Counted from the first letter of the stretch, positions 27,077-34,796 are shown. The stretch is DNA of 64,000 nt from Bisbaumannia pacifica (GCF_007989625.1 NZ_BJUK01000011.1:1-64000); one strand, 5' to 3'. Numbers and translations: made by a program. Notes: generated by a model not told the origin, from the letters alone.

Positions 27077-27858
27077 ACGAGCCATTCGACCCGACCGCTA
27101 GCCCGCTGGCCATCCAGGGGCTGACGGTCAGCTATGGCGAACGCCTGGCCCTGCTGGGCGTCGACTTCGTGACGCCGCCCGGTCGACTGAGCGCCATCGT
27201 CGGTCCCAACGGCGCTGGCAAGTCGACGCTACTCAAGGCAGCCCTGGGCATCCAGCCCCGGGTCGCCGGCGAGCTGCTGGCTTATGGGCGCCCCTTGCCG
27301 CGACCGCCCCGCCATATCGCCTACGTGCCCCAGCGCTCGAGCATCGACTGGGACTTCCCCGCCACCGCCCTGGACGTCGTGCTGATGGGCCTCTATGGGC
27401 GACTGCGCTGGTGGCAACCCACCCGGCGCCGCCATCGCCACTGGGCCCGCGAGTGCCTGGCCAGGGTCGGCATGGAGGCCTTCGCCGAGACCCAGATCGG
27501 CCGCCTCTCCGGTGGCCAGCAACAGCGGATCTTCCTGGCCCGCGCCCTGGCCCAACAGGCCGAACTGCTGCTCCTCGACGAGCCCTTCGCCGGCGTCGAT
27601 GCGGCTACCGAGCGCGCCATCATCGAGCTCTTTCGCACCTTCCGAACCCAGGGTGGCAGCGTGCTCTGCGTCCATCACGACCTGGCCACGGTACGCGACT
27701 ATTTCGATCACCTGCTGCTGCTCGACGTGGAGATGGTCGCCGCCGGCCCGGTGGCCGAGACCTTTACCGCCACCAACCTTCAGCAGACCTATGGGGGCCG
27801 ACTGACGGCGGCCCAACTGGCGCGGCTGCTGCCGGCGACGGAGGCGTTCCGGCCATGA
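27073..27858 (+). CDS. Metal ABC transporter ATP-binding protein (TroB/MntB-like)
   Basis: 261 residues. The Walker A motif GPNGAGKST (residues 44-52), Q-loop PQRSSIDWDFP, signature LSGGQQQR near residue 145, Walker B LLLLDEPFAGVD and H-loop CVHHDL are all present. The PQRSSIDWDFPATALDVVLMG wording is characteristic of Mn/Zn uptake ATPases. It overlaps the binding-protein gene by four bases. Its stop lies within a hairpin (27854-27877) that also contains ATGGACGCCTGG, the first 12 bases of the permease gene downstream. Confidence 0.95.
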   Translation: MNEPFDPTASPLAIQGLTVSYGERLALLGVDFVTPPGRLSAIVGPNGAGKSTLLKAALGIQPRVAGELLAYGRPLPRPPRHIAYVPQRSSIDWDFPATALDVVLMGLYGRLRWWQPTRRRHRHWARECLARVGMEAFAETQIGRLSGGQQQRIFLARALAQQAELLLLDEPFAGVDAATERAIIELFRTFRTQGGSVLCVHHDLATVRDYFDHLLLLDVEMVAAGPVAETFTATNLQQTYGGRLTAAQLARLLPATEAFRP

Positions 27859-27877
27859 TGGACGCCTGGCCATCATG
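27854..27877 (+). other. Hairpin at the ATPase stop containing a truncated copy of the permease start
   Basis: Perfect 8-bp arms CATGATGG (27854-27861) and CCATCATG (27870-27877). Across arm and loop runs ATGGACGCCTGG, equal to the first four codons (MDAW) of the decoy ORF at 27904. It could be the remnant of an original overlap between the two genes and a site for replication slippage. Confidence 0.55.
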
Positions 27878-27903
27878 AGCGCCTTGCACCACGGAGGAAG
27901 CGT

Positions 27904-28071
27904 ATGGACGCCTGGCTCGCCACCCTGACCCTTAGTGCGGGCTACAACACCCGGCTGGTCATGCCCCCCGAGAGAGCCGCCCTGCTCTCGTCGCCCAAGG
28001 CCCTGGCCATCGTGGGTGCCTTCACCGCGGAGGAAGCGTATGGATGCCTGGCTCGCCGCCCTAACCCTTAG
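27904..28071 (+). pseudogene. 55-codon duplicate of the first permease 5' end (leader/decoy ORF)
   Basis: Starts MDAWLATLTLSAGYNTRLV; the real permease starts MDAWLAALTLSAGYNTRLV. The ribosome-binding site is copied as well (GGAGGAAGCGT before both). After 19 codons the copy diverges, runs on in a different frame and stops at 28069-28071, 31 bases past the true ATG at 28040. Copy spacing is 136 bp (not a multiple of three). The copies differ at silent positions (GAC/GAT, ACC/GCC, AGT/AGC), so the duplication has aged. Confidence 0.6.
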
Positions 28072-29248
28072 CGCGGGCTACAACACCCGGCTGGTCACCC
28101 TCGGCGCCTTGCTCCTGGGGGCGGCGGCGGGCATGGTGGGCAGCCATGTATTGCTGCGCCAGCGCGCGCTGATCAGCGATGCGGTCAGCCACGCCACCCT
28201 GCCGGGGCTGGCGGCGGCCTTTATCCTGATCGCCCTGGTACAGGGCGACGGCCGCTGGTTGCCGGGGCTCTTGCTGGGGGCGGCGGCCAGCGCCGCCCTG
28301 GGGCTGGCCGCCGTCCAGGCCATGAGTCGGCATACGCGGCTGGGCGAGGATAGCGCCATCGGCGCGGTGCTCTCGGTCTTCTTCGGGCTTGGGGTGGTGC
28401 TACTCACGGTGATCCAGGCCATGCCGGTCGCCGGCCAGGCCGGGCTCTCCGGCTACCTGGTGGGTGCCACCGCCGGCATGCTGGCCAGCGAGGCCTACCT
28501 GCTAGGGGCCATGGCCCTGGGCCTGCTGGTGGCCCTGGTAATCCTGCGCCGCCCCCTGCTGCTGCTCTGCTTCGATCCCGAGCATGCCTGGACCCAGGGG
28601 GTCGATCTCCGGCGCACCGACACCTGGCTGCTAGGCCTGCTGCTGGCGGTCACCGTGGTGGGGCTGCGCGTCACCGGCCTGATCCTGATCGTGGCCCTGA
28701 CCATCATACCGCCGGTCACCGCCCGCTTCTGGACCGACCGCCCCCATACGCTGGTGATCATCGCCGCCGGCGCCGGCGCCCTGGCCGGTTACCTGGGGGT
28801 GACCCTCTCCAGCGTGCACCCGCGCCTGCCCAGCGGCGCCCTGGTGGTACTGGCCGCCTTCACCCTCTTCCTGGTCTCGCTGCTGATCGCGCCCCGGCGC
28901 GGCCTGCTGGCCCACCTGATCGACCGCTACCGCTTCGTGCGCCGGGTGCACTGCCGCCAGGGCCTGCTGGCCCTGGCCCGCAATGAAGCGATCTTCGATC
29001 CCACCACCCTGCGGATCCTGCGCCGCCTCGGGCATATCCGGCGGGATGGCCTGGCCACCGCCCAAGGACGCGCCGCGGCCCGGGATGCCCACCACGAGGA
29101 ACGCCTATGGATGCACTATCGCCACGCCTACCCCGAGGAGGCGGCACAGCTCGGGGCACGCCGGCTCGAGCCCATCTCCCGGCTGTTACCCCCCGACCTG
29201 ATCGATGAGCTGGAGCGCCGGCTACCACTGGAGAGCGGCGAAAAGTGA
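28040..29248 (+). CDS. Metal ABC transporter permease with C-terminal DtxR-like domain (TroC/YtgC-like)
   Basis: 402 residues. Residues 1 to ~285 form the ABC-3 permease with about eight or nine membrane helices; the block GSHVLLRQRALISDAVSHATLPG is the family signature. After IAPRRGLL comes a ~110-residue cytoplasmic tail. Its LARNEAIFDPTTLRILRRLGHIRRDG resembles a winged helix, and ERLWMHYRHAYPEEAAQLGARRLEPISRLLPPDLIDELE resembles the DtxR dimerisation helices. Chlamydial YtgCR shows the same permease-regulator fusion. ATG 28040 has a GGAGGAAG site. Confidence 0.9.
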   Translation: MDAWLAALTLSAGYNTRLVTLGALLLGAAAGMVGSHVLLRQRALISDAVSHATLPGLAAAFILIALVQGDGRWLPGLLLGAAASAALGLAAVQAMSRHTRLGEDSAIGAVLSVFFGLGVVLLTVIQAMPVAGQAGLSGYLVGATAGMLASEAYLLGAMALGLLVALVILRRPLLLLCFDPEHAWTQGVDLRRTDTWLLGLLLAVTVVGLRVTGLILIVALTIIPPVTARFWTDRPHTLVIIAAGAGALAGYLGVTLSSVHPRLPSGALVVLAAFTLFLVSLLIAPRRGLLAHLIDRYRFVRRVHCRQGLLALARNEAIFDPTTLRILRRLGHIRRDGLATAQGRAAARDAHHEERLWMHYRHAYPEEAAQLGARRLEPISRLLPPDLIDELERRLPLESGEK

Positions 29249-29265
29249 GTTCCTGGAGGCCATCG

Positions 29266-29397
29266 ATGAGTGAGTTCCTGATGCTAAGCCTGGTGCCCCT
29301 GATCGAAAGTGCCGGCCCTGCCCGACAAGGCCCTATACAAGGCCCTATACAAGGCCCTATACAAGGCCCTATGTCACCGGAGGCCGTCGATGAGTGA
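29266..29397 (+). pseudogene. 43-codon duplicate of the second permease 5' end (leader/decoy ORF)
   Basis: Starts MSEFLMLSLVPL, as does the real permease at 29390, after a copied GGAGGCC(A/G)TCG ribosome-binding region. It then continues through four 12-bp repeats coding for GPIQ units and stops at 29395-29397, seven bases past the true start (ATGAGTGA). Spacing between copies is 124 bp, so the frames differ. The third base of codon 4 differs (TTC/TTT), and so does the base after CCC. Confidence 0.6.
29326..29372 (+). repeat. 12-bp tandem repeat in the decoy ORF (four units)
   Basis: CAAGGCCCTATA at 29326, 29338 and 29350, with a fourth, nearly complete unit from 29362. In the decoy frame each unit reads (Q)GPI. 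In the real permease frame the same DNA would read KALY as an upstream extension, but the ribosome-binding site places the start at 29390. Confidence 0.9.
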
Positions 29398-30310
29398 GTT
29401 TCTGATGCTAAGCCTGGTGCCCTTGCTGGTCGCCGGGCTGTGCAGCCTGAGCTGTGCCCTGCTGGGCAACTTCCTGGTGCTGCGCCGCCAGGCGCTGATC
29501 GGCGACGCCATTAGCCATGTCGCCCTGCCCGGCATCGTCGCCAGCTTCCTGCTCACCGGCACCCTGGCGGCTCCCGCCATGCTAGTGGGGGCCGGCGCCG
29601 CGGCTCTGATCACCCTGGCGCTGATCGAACTGATCCGCCGCCTGGGCCGGGTGGAATCGAATGCCGCCATGGGCGTGGCCTTTACCACCCTCTTCGCCCT
29701 GGGGGTGCTGATGCTGGAGTGGAGCGGCGCCAGCGGCGTCCACCTGGACGTGGAGCACGCCCTCTATGGCAACCTGGAAAGCCTGGTGTGGTTCGAGGGT
29801 ACCCGGCCGGCGGCGCTCTGGGACCCTCAGGCGCTGGCAGGGCTGCCGCCGCAACTCACCCGGGTGGCCTGGGTCGCCCTGCTGGTGGGGCTCTTCATGA
29901 TGCTGGCCTGGCGGCCCCTGGTGCTGGGCAGCTTCGATGCCGCCTTCGCCGCCAGCCAGGGCGCCCGTCCCGGGCCGACCCAGCTACTGCTGGTGGTGAT
30001 GGTGGCGGTGGCCGCCATCGCCGCCTTCGAGGCGGTGGGCTCGATCCTGGTAATCGCCATGTTTATCTGCCCGCCAGCGGCGGCACGGCTGATGACCGAT
30101 CGCCTGAGCCACCAGCTGGCCTGGAGCCAGGCCTTCGCCCTGGCCAGCGCCGTGCTGGGGGTGGTGCTGGCCGGCCACGGCCCCGGCTGGCTGGGCATCG
30201 ATGCGGGCCTTAGCGCCGCCGGCATGATCAGCGTGGTGGCCGGGCTGATCCTGTTGCTGGCCTGTCGCTTCGGCCCCCGCCGCCATCGCGCCGCGCCCCC
30301 TCCGGGATGA
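29390..30310 (+). CDS. Metal ABC transporter permease (TroD-like)
   Basis: 306 residues, about eight or nine hydrophobic helices. The ABC-3 signature reads GNFLVLRRQALIGDAISHVALPG near residue 30, and AFEAVGSILVIAMFICPPAAARLMTDRL is the late conserved block. No regulatory tail follows, unlike the first permease, giving a TroC/TroD-type heterodimeric channel. ATG 29390 has GGAGGCC upstream. Last gene of the operon; an 8-bp-arm hairpin (30319-30345) follows. Confidence 0.93.
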   Translation: MSEFLMLSLVPLLVAGLCSLSCALLGNFLVLRRQALIGDAISHVALPGIVASFLLTGTLAAPAMLVGAGAAALITLALIELIRRLGRVESNAAMGVAFTTLFALGVLMLEWSGASGVHLDVEHALYGNLESLVWFEGTRPAALWDPQALAGLPPQLTRVAWVALLVGLFMMLAWRPLVLGSFDAAFAASQGARPGPTQLLLVVMVAVAAIAAFEAVGSILVIAMFICPPAAARLMTDRLSHQLAWSQAFALASAVLGVVLAGHGPGWLGIDAGLSAAGMISVVAGLILLLACRFGPRRHRAAPPPG

Positions 30311-30318
30311 CGCCGGCG

Positions 30319-30345
30319 GGACTCTTGCCGGGCAAGAAAGAGTCC
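30319..30345 (+). terminator. Hairpin after the metal ABC operon
   Basis: Perfect arms GGACTCTT and AAGAGTCC with an 11-base loop, starting nine bases past the permease stop. No T-run follows, so terminator function is only probable. Confidence 0.5.
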
Positions 30346-30361
30346 ATTCAGGCCTGCCCCC

Positions 30362-30389
30362 TTGGCGATAGATGCCGGCGGCGTATGCT
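30362..30389 (+). promoter_or_regulatory. Predicted promoter of the extradiol dioxygenase gene
   Basis: TTGGCG (30362-30367), 16-base spacer, TATGCT (30384-30389), 26 bases upstream of the start codon. Found by eye. Confidence 0.4.
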
Positions 30390-30415
30390 GGAGGCATCTC
30401 AAGGAGGTTCCCCCT

Positions 30416-31222
30416 ATGCGTCCCGTACTCTATCTCTCCCATGGCTCCCCGGACCTGGTGCTGCGCCAGCACCCCGCCCGGGACTTCCTCACCGAGCTGG
30501 GGCGGCGCCTGCCGGCCCCGCGTGGCGCCCTGGTGATCTCGGCCCATTATGAGAGCTCGGAGATTCGCCTGGGCAGCGACCCGAGGCCGGAGACGCTCCA
30601 CGACTTCTACGGTTTCCCCGAGGCCCTCTATCGCCTGCGCTACCCCGCCCCGGGGCTGCCCGAGGCGGCCAACTGCCTGGCCGAACGCCTCCATGCCCGG
30701 GGCCTCGCGGCCCGCCTCGAGCCGAACCGGCCCCTCGACCATGGCGTCTGGTCGCCGCTCTCCCTGGTCTGGCCCGAGGCCCGGGTGCCGCTGCTGCCGG
30801 TCAGCGTGCCCATGGCGGCCGACCGCGACGAGCTGTGCCGCTTCGCCAGGACCCTGGGGGAGTTCGCCGAGGCCGAGGGACTCTGGTTGATCGGTTCCGG
30901 GGCCGCCACCCATAACCTGGGCGATCGCAAGCCCTTCGACGCCGCCCCGGATGCCTGGGCTCGGGCGTTCCATGACTGGGTTCGCGACCGTGCCGCCGAG
31001 GGCGACCCGGAGGCGCTACTGGCCTGGGCCGAGCGGGCCCCCGCCGGACGCCATGCTCACCCCACCCCGGAGCACCTACTGCCGCTGCTGATCTGCGCCG
31101 CCGCCCTGGAGGGCCAGCCCATGAACGCCCTCCACGAGAGCTTCACCTTCGGCAACCTGAGCATGCTGATGCTGGCAAGCCAGCCCCTCGCCGAGGCCTG
31201 GGAGGCGGAGCGCCCGGCCTGA
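30416..31222 (+). CDS. Class III extradiol dioxygenase (4,5-DOPA dioxygenase / YgiD family)
   Basis: 268 residues, LigB-type fold. Metal-binding histidines are visible in LYLSHGSPDLVL near residue 8, VISAHYESSEIRLG near residue 42 and LIGSGAATHNLGDRKPFD near residue 168; HAHPTPEHLLPLLICAAAL near residue 214 is the typical C-terminal block. YgiD-type enzymes open the ring of catechols such as L-DOPA, but the physiological substrate is usually unknown. ATG 30416 has an ideal AAGGAGG site. Convergent with hsp20 across a short hairpin. Confidence 0.9.
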   Translation: MRPVLYLSHGSPDLVLRQHPARDFLTELGRRLPAPRGALVISAHYESSEIRLGSDPRPETLHDFYGFPEALYRLRYPAPGLPEAANCLAERLHARGLAARLEPNRPLDHGVWSPLSLVWPEARVPLLPVSVPMAADRDELCRFARTLGEFAEAEGLWLIGSGAATHNLGDRKPFDAAPDAWARAFHDWVRDRAAEGDPEALLAWAERAPAGRHAHPTPEHLLPLLICAAALEGQPMNALHESFTFGNLSMLMLASQPLAEAWEAERPA

Positions 31223-31228
31223 ACGCAG

Positions 31229-31252
31229 CGGGCCCGCCGAATGGCGGGCCCG
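31229..31252. terminator. Shared terminator hairpin between the dioxygenase and hsp20 genes
   Basis: Perfect 10-bp arms CGGGCCCGCC and GGCGGGCCCG with a GAAT loop between two convergent genes. GC-rich and without a T-run. Confidence 0.65.
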
Positions 31253-31259
31253 TGAGGCA

Positions 31260-31787
31260 TCACTGGATGGGAATCTGCCGACGCCGGGAGGGGCGGCTGC
31301 CGTCCCGGGGGACGGTGATGGTCAGCACCCCCTTGGCGAAGCTCGCCTGGATCGCCTCCGCCTTGGCATCCTCGGGAAGATCCAGCACCCGACAGAAGCT
31401 GCCATAGCGACGCTCCACCCGGCGATAGCGATCCTCCTCCTCGACCTGCTCCTGGCGCTTCTCGCCTTCGATGATCAGGCGTCCCTCGTCCAGGGTCAGC
31501 TTGATATCCTTCTCGTCGACCCCGGGTACCTCGATGGAGATGCGGTAGGCCGCGTCGCCCTCGCTGATATCGATGCTGGGACGCAGCAGAGTCGGCATCT
31601 CGGTGAGGCCGGACCCCAGGGAGGGCAGGCCGACGCGGGCGAGGGTCTCATCCATCCAGCGATCCAACTCCTGATGCAGCTGCATCGCCGGCGGCAACGG
31701 GCGCTCGGGTGCCGAGGAAGCCGCCGGTGATTCGTGATTGGCCTCGCTCTTGAACCAGTTCCAGGGGGACAATTTCTGCAGATTCAT
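31260..31787 (-). CDS. Small heat-shock protein, Hsp20/alpha-crystallin family
   Basis: 175 residues. An N-terminal ~60-residue variable arm precedes the alpha-crystallin domain: RPSIDISEGDAAYRISIEVPGVDEKDIKLTLDEGRLIIEGEK, then the closing FAKGVLTITVPR strand and a C-terminal RRRQIPIQ tail carrying the IxI motif. It is an ATP-independent holdase. ATG 31787 has a strong GAGGAGG site. Upstream is a CTTGAAA box (31877-31871), so sigma-32 control is likely, as for htpG. Confidence 0.93.
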   Translation of the reverse strand: MNLQKLSPWNWFKSEANHESPAASSAPERPLPPAMQLHQELDRWMDETLARVGLPSLGSGLTEMPTLLRPSIDISEGDAAYRISIEVPGVDEKDIKLTLDEGRLIIEGEKRQEQVEEEDRYRRVERRYGSFCRVLDLPEDAKAEAIQASFAKGVLTITVPRDGSRPSRRRQIPIQ

Positions 31788-31849
31788 ACCTCACCTCCTC
31801 GTCCCTGCCGGGACCACGGGCTGAAGGATCTGCCTTGCGGCGTCTCAAG

Positions 31850-31877
31850 AATTGGTGGCGGCCGGCCACTTTTCAAG
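31850..31877 (-). promoter_or_regulatory. Sigma-32-like promoter of hsp20
   Basis: On the minus strand a perfect CTTGAAA -35 (31877-31871), then about 12-13 bases and CCACCAAT, a weaker match to CCCCATnT. It lies 60-90 bases upstream of the hsp20 start, between hsp20 and yajQ. Confidence 0.6.
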
Positions 31878-31909
31878 CCTCGACGACGCCTTCCCTGACC
31901 TGGATCAGC

Positions 31910-32395
31910 TCAGTCGCGGAAGTTGTTGTACTGCAGGGCCAGCTCCGGTCCCTGCTCGCCCTTGAGCAGGGCGATGACGGCTTGCAGGTCGTCGCGTTTC
32001 TTGCCGATGACGCGAACCTTGTCGCCCTGGATCTGCGCCTGCACCTTGAGCTTGGACTCCTTGATCAGCTTGACGACCTGCTTGCACTCGACCGCCTCCA
32101 GGCCCTGCTTGAGCTTGACCTCCTGACGCGCCTTGACGCCGCCCAGTTGGGGCTCTTGGGGATCCATACAGCGGGCATCGATGCCCCGGGCGATCAAGCG
32201 GTTGCGCAAGACGTCGAGCATCTGCTGCAGCTGAAAATCCGCCTCGGCCTCGATATGCACCACCTCCCCCTCGAGGCGGAAGCTGGCATCGACGCCGCGG
32301 AAATCGAAGCGGGTCTGGATCTCGCGGTTGGCCTGATCCACCGCGTTGGTGGCCTCGTGGCCGTCGAATTCGGAAACGATATCGAAGGAAGGCAT
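31910..32395 (-). CDS. yajQ: YajQ-family nucleotide-binding protein
   Basis: 161 residues. Starts MPSFDIVSEFDGHEATNAVDQ and carries the family blocks TRFDFRGVDASFRLEG and CKQVVKLIKESKLKVQAQIQGDKVRV, in the two-domain RNA-binding-like layout of YajQ. Members bind nucleotides and, in some species, cyclic di-GMP. ATG 32395 has CAGGAG six bases upstream; an in-frame TTG two codons earlier is less likely. Cytosolic. It is co-directional with hsp20 but probably separately transcribed. Confidence 0.93.
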   Translation of the reverse strand: MPSFDIVSEFDGHEATNAVDQANREIQTRFDFRGVDASFRLEGEVVHIEAEADFQLQQMLDVLRNRLIARGIDARCMDPQEPQLGGVKARQEVKLKQGLEAVECKQVVKLIKESKLKVQAQIQGDKVRVIGKKRDDLQAVIALLKGEQGPELALQYNNFRD

Positions 32396-32425
32396 GGACA
32401 ACTCCTGACAATGAATGCGGCGATT

Positions 32426-32917
32426 CTAGCTCAGGCTCACCCGCCTTTCATCCGTCGCCGAGTCCTCGTCGGCCAGCGTCTTGCTCATCTGCCAGGCGGC
32501 ACAGCCATCGACGTAGTAGTCGTCCAACCAGCGGGTCAGGCGAAAGCCCCGACGCCGGTAGAGGGCCAGGGCCGCCCGGTTGTCGGCGCGCACCTCCAGG
32601 CTCAGGTGTTCGCAGCCCCGCTCCCGGGCCTCCCTCTCTAGGCGCTCCAGCAGACGCCCCCCCAGGCCACCACCGCGGGCCTCCGGGGCGACGCAGAAGG
32701 AGTAGAGGCGGGCACGCCGGCTATTGCGGCGCAGTAGCAGGGTGCCGTAGCCGAGCAGGCTCTCGCCGTCCACCAGCAGCCAGGTAACGGCATTGGCCGG
32801 CCCCAGCAGGTGCGCCAGCTGGCGACGGCTGAAACGGTCGCCGACGAAGCAGCGCTCCTCGAGGGCATGGAGGGCGGCCAGATCCTCGATCCGACCGGGC
32901 CGCAACTGGGCTTGCAT
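32426..32917 (-). CDS. GNAT-family N-acetyltransferase
   Basis: 163 residues. The GNAT acetyl-CoA-binding motif A reads VAPEARGGGLGGRLLERLEREARERG (Q/RxxGxG/A pattern), preceded by LLGYGTLLLRRNSRRARLYSFCV and followed by LSLEVRADNRAALALYRRRGFRL, the RimI-like motif B. It acetylates an amine on a small molecule or protein; the target is unknown. ATG 32917 has GAGGA upstream; the TTG six codons earlier is the alternative. Its neighbour is a divergent RimK-family gene. Confidence 0.9.
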   Translation of the reverse strand: MQAQLRPGRIEDLAALHALEERCFVGDRFSRRQLAHLLGPANAVTWLLVDGESLLGYGTLLLRRNSRRARLYSFCVAPEARGGGLGGRLLERLEREARERGCEHLSLEVRADNRAALALYRRRGFRLTRWLDDYYVDGCAAWQMSKTLADEDSATDERRVSLS

Positions 32918-33074
32918 CACTAGGTCCTCGACCAAGGTTTGGGGTTATTGTGCAATGCAGCCGAGACGCTGTCATCGCCCGTGATGATGAAATAAATCAA
33001 TTATCACGCCTGCCTTTCAGGCGGCATGCTGCGCCCATGGCCGCCACCCCGGTGACCCGACACGAGGCCCTTCC

Positions 33075-34559
33075 ATGCCCGCCCTGCGTATCGTCGTCGA
33101 CAGGCTCAGTGACTGGACTCCCTACTACCCCAGCGACGACCTGATCGATGTCGCCACCTATCTCGCCCAGTCACCACAGGAAGAGGAGGCGGGCGTCACT
33201 CGCGTCATCAACCTGTGTACCGACCTGGAGTACCTGGGACGCGGCTACTACGTCTCTTTGCTGGCCCAGGCTCGCGGGCAACGGGTGCTGCCGTCGGTGG
33301 AGACCCTTAACCAGCTGGCGCGCAAGTCACTGGTCGACCTGGAGCTGGAAGGACTGGAGCCGCTGCTGGAAAGCCTGGCTCGCCAGGGCGCCCTGGCCGG
33401 CGAGACCCTGACCCTCAGGGTGATGTTCGGCGAGTGCGAGGTCCCCGCCCTGGCACGGCTGGCCCGGCGACTCTTCGAGCGCCTGCCCTGCCCGCTGCTC
33501 GAGGCTCAGATGAGCCATCGCCAGGGCCGCTGGCGACTGGCGCGGTTGCGCCCCCTGCGCCTGAGCGCCCTCGATGGCGACGAGCAGGACCGCTTCGCCG
33601 CCGCCCTCAACCGCCACTCGCGGCGCATCTGGCGCACGCCCCGGGCGCGTCGCCGCTACCGCTTCGACCTAGCCATGCTGGTCGATCCCCAGGAGGCGAT
33701 GCCGCCCAGCAACCGCGGCGCCCTGAAGCGTTTTATCCGCGCCGGGCGACGCCTCGGCGTGGATGTCTCGCTGATCACCCACCGCGACCGGGGGCGCCTG
33801 GCGGAATTCGACGCCCTCTTTATTCGCGAGACCACCGCCCTGGATCACCCCAGCTACCGCCTGGCACGCCGCGCCGAGCACGAAGGCCTGGTGGTGATCG
33901 ACGACAGCCGCTCCATCCTACGCTGCACCAACAAGGTCTATCTGCATGCCCTGCTGCAGGCCAAGGGCATTCCCGCCCCGCGCGGCCACCTGCTACAGCG
34001 CCATGAGCGCCAGCGGCTGACCGAGCTGGCGGCGACCCTCGACTACCCCCGGGTCCTCAAGGTGCCGGACGGCGCCTTCTCCCGGGGCATCGTCAAGATC
34101 GACGGTCCCGAGACGCTACTACGGGAGGCGACCCGACTCTTCGAGAGCTCGGCCCTGCTGCTGTTGCAGGAGTGGCTACCCACCGACTTCGACTGGCGCA
34201 TCGGCATCCTCGACGGCCAGCCGCTGTTCGCCAGCCGCTACTATATGGCCCGGGGCCACTGGCAGATCTATGATCACTCCTCGACCAAGGTCCGCAGCGG
34301 CGGCTTCTCGACCCATGCCATCGAGGAGGTGCCCGAGGCGGTGGTACGCACGGCGCTCAAGGCCACACGACTGATCGGTGACGGTCTCTATGGGGTCGAC
34401 CTCAAGCAGGTCGGCGAGCGGGTGGTGGTGATCGAGATCAATGACAATCCCAATATCGATGCCGGTATCGAGGATCGCGTGCTGGGGGAGCGTCTCTACG
34501 AGCGGATCATGGCCGTCTTCGTGGCGCGCATGGAGCGTCACCGTCGACAGCTACGCTAG
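33075..34559 (+). CDS. RimK-family ATP-grasp protein with N-terminal RLAN domain
   Basis: 494 residues, well above plain RimK (~300). Residues 1 to ~190 form the RimK-like ATP-grasp N-terminal (RLAN) domain, with VINLCTDLEYLGRGYYVSLLAQARGQRVLPSVETL. The ATP-grasp half has RETTALDHPSYRLARRAE, LRCTNKVYLHALLQAKGIPAP, LKVPDGAFSRGIVKI, LLLQEWLPTDFDWRIG and the metal-binding EINDNPNIDAG. It likely ligates an amino acid or peptide to a carboxylate; the substrate is unknown. ATG 33075 lies 157 bases from the divergent GNAT gene. Confidence 0.92.
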   Translation: MPALRIVVDRLSDWTPYYPSDDLIDVATYLAQSPQEEEAGVTRVINLCTDLEYLGRGYYVSLLAQARGQRVLPSVETLNQLARKSLVDLELEGLEPLLESLARQGALAGETLTLRVMFGECEVPALARLARRLFERLPCPLLEAQMSHRQGRWRLARLRPLRLSALDGDEQDRFAAALNRHSRRIWRTPRARRRYRFDLAMLVDPQEAMPPSNRGALKRFIRAGRRLGVDVSLITHRDRGRLAEFDALFIRETTALDHPSYRLARRAEHEGLVVIDDSRSILRCTNKVYLHALLQAKGIPAPRGHLLQRHERQRLTELAATLDYPRVLKVPDGAFSRGIVKIDGPETLLREATRLFESSALLLLQEWLPTDFDWRIGILDGQPLFASRYYMARGHWQIYDHSSTKVRSGGFSTHAIEEVPEAVVRTALKATRLIGDGLYGVDLKQVGERVVVIEINDNPNIDAGIEDRVLGERLYERIMAVFVARMERHRRQLR

Positions 34560-34611
34560 GCGAGCGCCTTAATGCCAAAAAGTCAGGAAGAGAAACGGGA
34601 GTCGGCGCGCT

Positions 34612-34687
34612 TGGCTCCCCGAGCAGGACTCGAACCTGCGACCCAATGATTAACAGTCATTTGCTCTACCAACTGAGCTATCGGGGA
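34612..34687 (-). tRNA. tRNA-Asn(GTT), copy 3 in transcription order
   Basis: 76 bases including the encoded CCA. The 7-bp acceptor stem TCCCCGA/TCGGGGA, D-arm GCTCAGTTGGTAGAGC, anticodon loop CTGTTAA and T-arm GGTTCGAGTCC are all intact. Identical to the 34828-34903 copy. Confidence 0.97.
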
Positions 34688-34720
34688 ACATGCGCCTAGC
34701 AAGATCTCAGACCGGAGGTT

Positions 34721-34796
<76 letters not shown>

